From Ophioceras dolichostomum (Eukaryota > Ascomycota > Sordariomycetes > Magnaporthales > Ophioceraceae), in the NCBI GenBank assembly GCA_003049485.1, contig PYST01000168.1:22171-86170 (forward strand): DNA of 64,000 bases, given 5' to 3'. Shown here one piece after another: positions 57,501 to 64,000 of the stretch. Below the pieces are notes generated by a model. It searched no databases, was not told the origin of the DNA, and was given only the letters and a program-made list of their open reading frames with translations. Both the position numbers and the translations under genes were made by a program. Every line of letters starts with the position of its first letter. Position 1 is the first letter of the stretch.

Positions 57501-60500
57501 AGAGTGATCAGACTGATGTCAATCCATTACGAAAAAGATCCAAAAGCGATGTCAGTTTTCGCCAATCGTTCGGGGCGAGCGTTTCCCTGAAAGAGGGCCT
57601 GGCTCAGTGGCTCGGCCTTGCTAGGGGGTCGACGCTGGAAAGTTGGGAAAAGGCTGGGGGTGATCCTTGCACTTTTGGGGTTACGCCGCTCTCTCCAGAT
57701 TGGCAGGTTCAGCCCATATCTGGGCTCCAGCGTCCAGGATTCTGGTGGTCCTTGCTCACGCTAGCACCAGCCAGGTTAAAGGCATGAGAAGTTGTCGGCA
57801 CTCATCACGCAAATGTGACACCTTGAAATGCATACTGGCAAGAGATTCTTGTCTGGAGCTGAAGCCCCTGCTATGTAGGAGACGGCCTCCGAGGAAGCGG
57901 TCTGTATCGCCACACACCAGAGGCCGAGGCATATACGAAAACGAGACAGCACGCAAATGAAGGAGGCTGGAGTTCGCGAGTTCCTTTCCGTTTCTGTCAG
58001 TCTCTGGAGAAGGGGCACGCCCTCAAAGGGCAAATACAAACTTGAGCGGCGTTGTAGACTGCCCGGACGCCGACAAATAAGGGAGAGAAACGCTGGGATT
58101 CGAAGTCATGTCAGGGTGGGGTGGTGTATCGGACGCGACCTAACGTTGGAATCAGGAGGTCTTGATGCTCAGCGGACTCCCGTCTTACTTGCCAGAGAGT
58201 TCCAAATACGTCGACGCTGCGAGGCCAAGCTGCGAGGCCAAACATTTGCAACGCCCATTTGATCTCTTCTTACTATACATTCTCATCCGGCAGGCAAATG
58301 GGCCCTGTCACTGTTAGATCCCGGTGCCCACGCCGAGACTTTTAGGGAAAGGATCCTTGCCCTTCAAACAAAACCCCTGGGCCAAGAAAGGTTTCCGTCG
58401 GTCAGACTGCTCACTGCTCAGTGCTTCCCGTCGTCGGTCAGATCTGGAGTGGGGTTCCCATCTGGTCATCTGGTGAGGGGTCTAGATCTTCACCGGACTT
58501 CATCGGGAGAGAAACATCCTCGGCCGGGTCCTCCCTCGGGTCTGCTTCAAACGTGTATACACGAAAGAATGTTGCGATAACATTCGGCTCGGGTTTCCTG
58601 TCCAGGACTTCCGAGGAGGTGCAAATTCAAGGGACTTCCCTGCTGAGGACTGCTCTGGTCTAGACGTTCCGGGATGAGCTTGCGCAATGCCACGCCTTCT
58701 TCGGACGAGACGGTGCCTATCAAGGCAGGAAGGAGCGATGACATTCTCATCCTTCCAGATCCCGAGCCCCCTTTTCTATGTCCCCTGTGATGGTGGTTGC
58801 CGTGCGTCTGATGATGAGTTCTTGTTGGGGTTCGATAATGATGACGCTAGTAAGCAATTGAAGGTGCCTTGCCCTGTTTCTGCTCGCAGTCTCGCCTTGA
58901 GAATCCTGGCATCCTCTGATTGATGGATCCCACCTGGCTTGCTCTTGACCGGTCTTCCGAAAGGGGTGTAGGCCGCTCAAGTCCCAGGCAGGCCGGTCAG
59001 AGCGATCCCAACGCGGGGCGGGGGGGAGAGTGAGACGGTGGAAGAACGGAGAAACGAGAAAATATGACAGATCGCAGTACGAATCGCAAATGAATTGTCG
59101 ACAAACAAAATGGACACCCTTGCTATATCCAAGGATTTGTTTCCATGCCTCCTCCCTGTTCGATCACTGGACCTGAAAGACCCTGAGATGTCGAGCTGTC
59201 TGGGTCGGACCGGTGCTCCAGCCGTCGTCGGGATCCCGTCCCTTGCCCCGATGTGGCATCCTGTTCGCCGAACTTTGGTCGATCGATTTTTGGAGTCTAG
59301 CCGTCTTTGTCAGTTGTTATGCATCTTGGGTTGACTGGCGATCACCGACAGACTTGTTGGCGCATTGTGTGCCTGAGGGTGCATTGCCTTCTCATGGTGG
59401 GAGATCGAGCGAAAGAGACCGAGATGGCACGAATAGGATTCCCCTGGCGGCATCGAATGACATTGGGGATCAACGATTCGTCCCTACGCACCGGGACTAC
59501 TTACGCAGTGATGGCTTGATACTTGCGTATTCCGCATGGCCAAATCCAACAGCGATAGGCTTGGTCGATGATGTGGTCTGCTGATTTCCTCATCCTCGAT
59601 TTCAAGTTGGCAGCGCTGGGTACGGGGAGCTCTCCCCGCAAAGTTTCTCCCGCACCACTAAACCCCGCGCCCAGCAGCCCACTGAACAACCCGCCAGCCA
59701 TCATTGATGCCCTCAACAAACCTCTCTCTACCTAAACTTCATAACATCTCAACTATAACCTATCCATCCATCCATCCTCAATGCTCTGTCCTTATTCGCA
59801 GTATGCATAGGTAGGTAGTCTACGTATCTCTCGGATCACACCACAATCTTACCTCGGAGCATCGAACTTGGGGACGACGGAGGGCGGAGAAGAGCGAGAT
59901 CGAGATGAAGCACTTCAGGAATTCTTGCTCGGGCTGGGATCAAATGTCGTGCCACCACCCACTCCCGCCAAAAGCTGTACAACAACAGTGTCCCGTGTCT
60001 TGTGTAATGTTCGATAATTCCCTGCCAGGAACCCCAATGGTCTTTTGGCATTGGAGAACAATTCTTTCGATGAGCCGTGGGTGTAAGTCGAGGGATGAAC
60101 CGGAGGGGGGAGTCCCGCCCGGCCAGTCGTCCATCCGTAAAACTTGTATTCTTGTATGTCGGATACAAATATAGTACTAGCCTAGTACTTGCAGGTTAGT
60201 TGGTATTTTGGACGTCTACTTACCTACCGTACCTACTAGGTACTACATTGTAGTAAGAGGAGTCGATGATATGTGACACCTCCGAGTAGTCGTACCTGTT
60301 GCTATTCTTTTGGTCCTCCCCACGAATATGAGATCTGACAAGAAACGGACTTCCTCGAAATAGGAGAGTAAGGATCATTGATGGCAAGTCAATCAATGTT
60401 CTGCCCCACCGTTGTTGAGGTCGAATTCTTGGGTCGATGCGCTGGCAGGAGGCCCAGTCAGGCGGCCACTTTCGAGTCCAGTCCGTCCGCATTGCGCTAG

Positions 60501-60836
60501 CAGGTGCAGCCGTTGTCGGGCTCTGTCTGGTCTGGCTGGCCCCATTATCAACGGACATCATGTTCGGCAGTGTCTTTTTTTTTCCCCCTTGGACGAGGTT
60601 TCGTTCTCCTCGGTGCCTCGCTATCAATACGGAGCACCTACCATCGACCGTCGGCCCTCCTCCCCCGGCGACCTCTGCCCCTCAATACTTTGCAGAGGTG
60701 TTTGCTTGCTTGCTTGCTACACACCAAGTATCCAACCCTTCTGCACATCATCATCATCCACTCTACTGCTTTTACGGATACGTATCTATTATATGTTCTC
60801 TCCCGCTCTCTTGCTACCTTGGCTTGGCTTCATCCC

Positions 60837-60860
60837 TTGCTTGCTTGCTTGCTTGCTTGC
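60837..60860 (+). repeat. TTGC tetranucleotide microsatellite
   Basis: Six perfect TTGC units, with a shorter relative (TTGC-rich) near 60703-60717. Confidence 0.9.
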
Positions 60861-63800
60861 AGCCAAGTCCGCAGGATCACTCTCTCTACTGCATCGGTAA
60901 CACCGGAGAGGGGGCAACAGCAAGGGGGAAGATAAAAATGTCCAGAAGAAAACTAGAGGGGGCCGGGGCCCGAACAGAGAAGTTACTTGGGGATTGGGTA
61001 GGGCTCTCTCTGTTGTAAGGGATGCATGTGCATATTCCGTACCTATTATGTATGCAAGGAAAAGGGAGATGGATAGGATGGGATGCTGCTGCTATCTGTG
61101 TGGTAACGAGCGGGCCTGGGCGAAAGGAGTCGAACCATCATCGCTGTGACTGACAACTCGCAGTGCCGCCGTCTTTGTTAGCATTCATCATGAACGAAGA
61201 CCTGCCGTAGCTCACAAAGCACCTGCAGACTGCCATCGGTCTGTTGGTCCTTTTGACTGGTATGAATATGAAATTGTCGACCATTCGGGCGATCCCTCAG
61301 CCGAAGCCAAAGAAGAAAAAAATCAGGCATTTCTTCAACCGGCCCGGTTTGTTTGTGCCAGGAATTGATGATAAGCACTTGAGAACATGGGTCGGCGGCG
61401 GCACGGGAGATGATGATAGAGAGGGAGATTCCCGACGCTCTGGGTCGTCACATTCCTATCACACTTTCCCCCTTCTCATCGCTCGGCATGTCAGCAAGCC
61501 GGGGGCCATGATGTACTGTGTATGTAATTTCTTCTTCATCCATGGTCGCCGGACCTCGCCGCTCACAACTTCTCTTCTTGTGAGAGGGGACCGATGTGGC
61601 CAAGGAGAGACAACGGGATTCATTAGAGCTCCCTACCCGGAATATCACTGTTGGGTGTTATTGATGTTGTATCTGTCAGTTATCATTCTTTCGTTGTGTG
61701 TTGTTGCTGACACCCATAGTCGCTTTTTAGTGGCCCGCGAACCCCGGTCACCCGCCGGTCCCGCCGCCGCCCACCGGCCGATGACGGCCGACTACATGTC
61801 CTGATTAATGACCGGCCAGAGTCCGTTTCTACCTCCATTGGGCTCCATTGGCGAGTTCACTGTATGAGGGGACCTGCATGTCTAGTAGGTGCGAGTCGGC
61901 TGGTTGCATCGGAGCCGGGCCTATCCTCCATCCTGTCCCCTCTGAAGGTACCTGAGTTGTCCACGAGGAGATTGCCTACTTCAGAGACAAGGAGGGGTTG
62001 ATGTTCGGGCGCCAAGCCCGAATGTCTACATATTTGTCTGAAGCATGACGTCCACTCAGATGCCAGAATAGATCTATGTCGGTCTCCTCCCTTTTCCCCA
62101 CCCCGACGACAGATTCTGCTGTGCCTGGTGCATACATTGCAGATTCAGTAGGCAGGACGTGGACGGACATGGGTTCTGCGACTGAACGACCATGCAGCCA
62201 GCCGTTCGTGTCTCCTTCCCCACCATTTATAGATGCGAAAGCCATCAGGAGCCGAGCACGGAGCTGCGAGTAAGTAAGGTGAGCTTGCAGCATCAGCTAG
62301 CACTGGCAGAAGCAGCAAAAGCTTGGACTGGCAAGGGAGAAGCAAACATTGGCCAATGCAGTGCTCCCTGCCCGTACGTTGCTCCCGTCCCCCCTGTACT
62401 TTTGCTCCTCATTCCTTCAACTGCTGCCCTGCTCTGCCCTGTCTTGCTTCCAAGGTCGTTCCCCTAATGATACTGCTGTATGTCTGCGAACATTATCCGA
62501 GACAGTCATGTAATACTCGTAGAGTTACCTTGCTCCTGCTTTAGATAATGCATTCCTTCCCACCTTCCTCGTTTACGCTCCTCTCGAATGACCAAAACTC
62601 TTGATTGGACCGAGGATCAGACTGACAGCTTCTGGGCCGTCCGCTGGGCGTTCGCTGGCCCACTGCTTTCTCAACCTCTCTCTAGGTAGTTGTTGGGGTT
62701 ATTGTTCTTGTTGTGATGTATCAGGTAGTATATAACGGCAGACGGGCAGGCGGACACGGCCCCGCACTTTCCCATCCCTCCCCTTCAACTTACCCCTCTG
62801 CCCCTCACTTTCCGCCCGCTGCCAAACCAAAATATCCACAGCGGGCATTCACCAATCCTGCTTGCTTCGTTAGCATGTAGACTGCCCAGGCTAAAAAGGT
62901 TGCCCACCTCCTCCTTTGTGCAAAGTAACAAGGGTTCGGGACGCGCCTCCCGCCTCTGTCAATCCTTGATTCTTTTGGGCTTCTGGTGTGCTTCTTTGTT
63001 TCTTGGCAGGGAAAAGAACGATGTCGACGTTGATGGGAAGCATCCAGGCGTAAGCTCGGCGTGAATTTCTCCTCTCGTTTCTCCCCCACCCCCCCGGCTC
63101 CCTTTCTTTTTTTGTATTTTCTTTTCTGCATGTGCTTGCATTCGTACTGTCTTTTGTAGGGCTTGTCTAGTCTAACGGGGTCCTAGGAAAATATGTGCTT
63201 AGGCGCCAGAGATTGATATCGAGATGGCGAGAGCACGGTGTGATAGCTCCGAACTCACACAGGAGGGAATATGAAAAGCCAAGCTCCTATTCACTGTGAT
63301 AGCTCGCCAGGAGGCCGGTTTTTTTGGCATATTACACGTACATGTCAGTCTAGCGTTGGCGAATGACCATCTCCATCTGTTTTTGTCTCACCCATGTGAT
63401 GATGTTATTGATGCTTTGATGCCACATCAAAAATCTCTGTCTCTGTCCCACTCCCGTCCCGTCATCTTCTCCGTCCCCGATTCCATCTACGTACTTTCCC
63501 CTCTGGCCCCTCTCGTCTTCCCTCTCGAGCAAACACGGGCCGTTGTCGTCAACCGGTGTTGCATGCTGCCAGCCAAGCAAGAGATGGACACGGGCTGCTG
63601 GTGAAGCTGGTGCTGCACGAAGGATCCGTGTCGGCCCTGTCTTTGTATCTGGGAGGTACAGCGAGGTACCATCTTCGCCTTCCTCTTGTCTTCGCAAAGT
63701 ACGTCCCCATCCTCCCTTCCCACTCTCCTCTCGACGTGTGGCGCCGTCTCGCTCCCCAGTCTTCCTCCCCGCGTCGGTGCAACCCTCCCAATTCCCTCCC

Positions 63801-63909
63801 GTGGGCGGACGAATGATGTGTGGTGGGTTTGCGGCATGTGCGGCATTAGTGCGTCTCCGCGTGTGGATGTGTTCATCTGGAGTGTATGTACGAGTGTGAG
63901 TGTGGCTGC

Positions 63910-63911
<2 letters not shown>

Positions 63912-64000
<89 letters not shown>
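63912..64000 (+). repeat. (TG)n dinucleotide microsatellite at window edge
   Basis: About 44 perfect TG units, still running at the last base, so its true length is unknown. Confidence 0.97.

Larger units (their letters stand above)
54560..64000. other. Long region with no supported gene (9.4 kb)
   Basis: Many short open frames, none with recognisable domains or splice-linked partners. It includes the promoter and leader of the otubain gene (CT-rich tracts at 54600-54760), a tetranucleotide TTGC run, a short 18-bp direct repeat at 56514-56553 and the (TG)n run at the edge. A gene could begin beyond the window. Confidence 0.5.

Overview
The window looks like nuclear chromosomal DNA of a filamentous ascomycete, most likely a Sordariomycete. 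Genes are split by short GT-AG introns, coding thirds are strongly G/C-ending, and intergenic DNA is long and rich in CT tracts. The gene set (Dal5-type transporter, TauD-type dioxygenase, HET-domain gene, PBS2/OS-5 kinase, HST2-type sirtuin) is typical of Pezizomycotina. Species cannot be read from the sequence. One assembly gap of 46 N lies at 40971-41016.

Layout. 0.85-2.6 kb: 3' part of an unrecognised Ser/Pro-rich protein gene with no visible start. 3.4-10.3 kb: three minus-strand genes, namely a seven-exon Dal5-family MFS transporter, a TauD/TfdA dioxygenase and a DUF1275 membrane protein. 10.6-11.5 kb: a perfectly homogeneous 21-bp polypurine satellite of about 40 copies. 12.7-14.6 kb: a secreted bicupin oxalate decarboxylase. 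14.6-21.2 kb: a stretch with no gene I can support. 21.2-23.5 kb: a SulP sulfate permease. 24.2-28.9 kb: a HET-domain gene destroyed by a TA-flanked pogo-type transposon, an in-frame TGA and a frame offset; the transposase itself carries five Trp-to-stop changes. 29.6-33.2 kb: a 1172-aa F-box protein. 34.2-36.4 kb: an auxin-efflux-carrier-family transporter. 41.1-50.2 kb: PBS2-type MAPKK, HST2-type sirtuin, a small Cys-rich ribbon protein and mitochondrial octanoyltransferase LIP2. 51.4-54.6 kb: an otubain deubiquitinase with long low-complexity ends. 54.6-64 kb: no supported gene, ending in a (TG)n run that reaches the window edge.

How the genes relate. The first part has a sulfur and small-acid theme: the transporter and TauD dioxygenase could take up and desulfonate organosulfonates, and the SulP permease imports sulfate. 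Both minus-strand genes carry the same 12-mer about 0.4 kb upstream, one base off the CYS3-type site. The right half is mainly conserved housekeeping and signalling genes (osmostress MAPK cascade, deacetylation, lipoylation, deubiquitination) with no sign of a co-regulated cluster. I see no convincing new multigene system. The most interesting items are the transposon-interrupted HET gene, the RIP-like decay of its transposon, the 21-bp satellite and the shared upstream 12-mer. Exon boundaries were set by hand from splice signals and frame continuity and have not been checked against transcripts.
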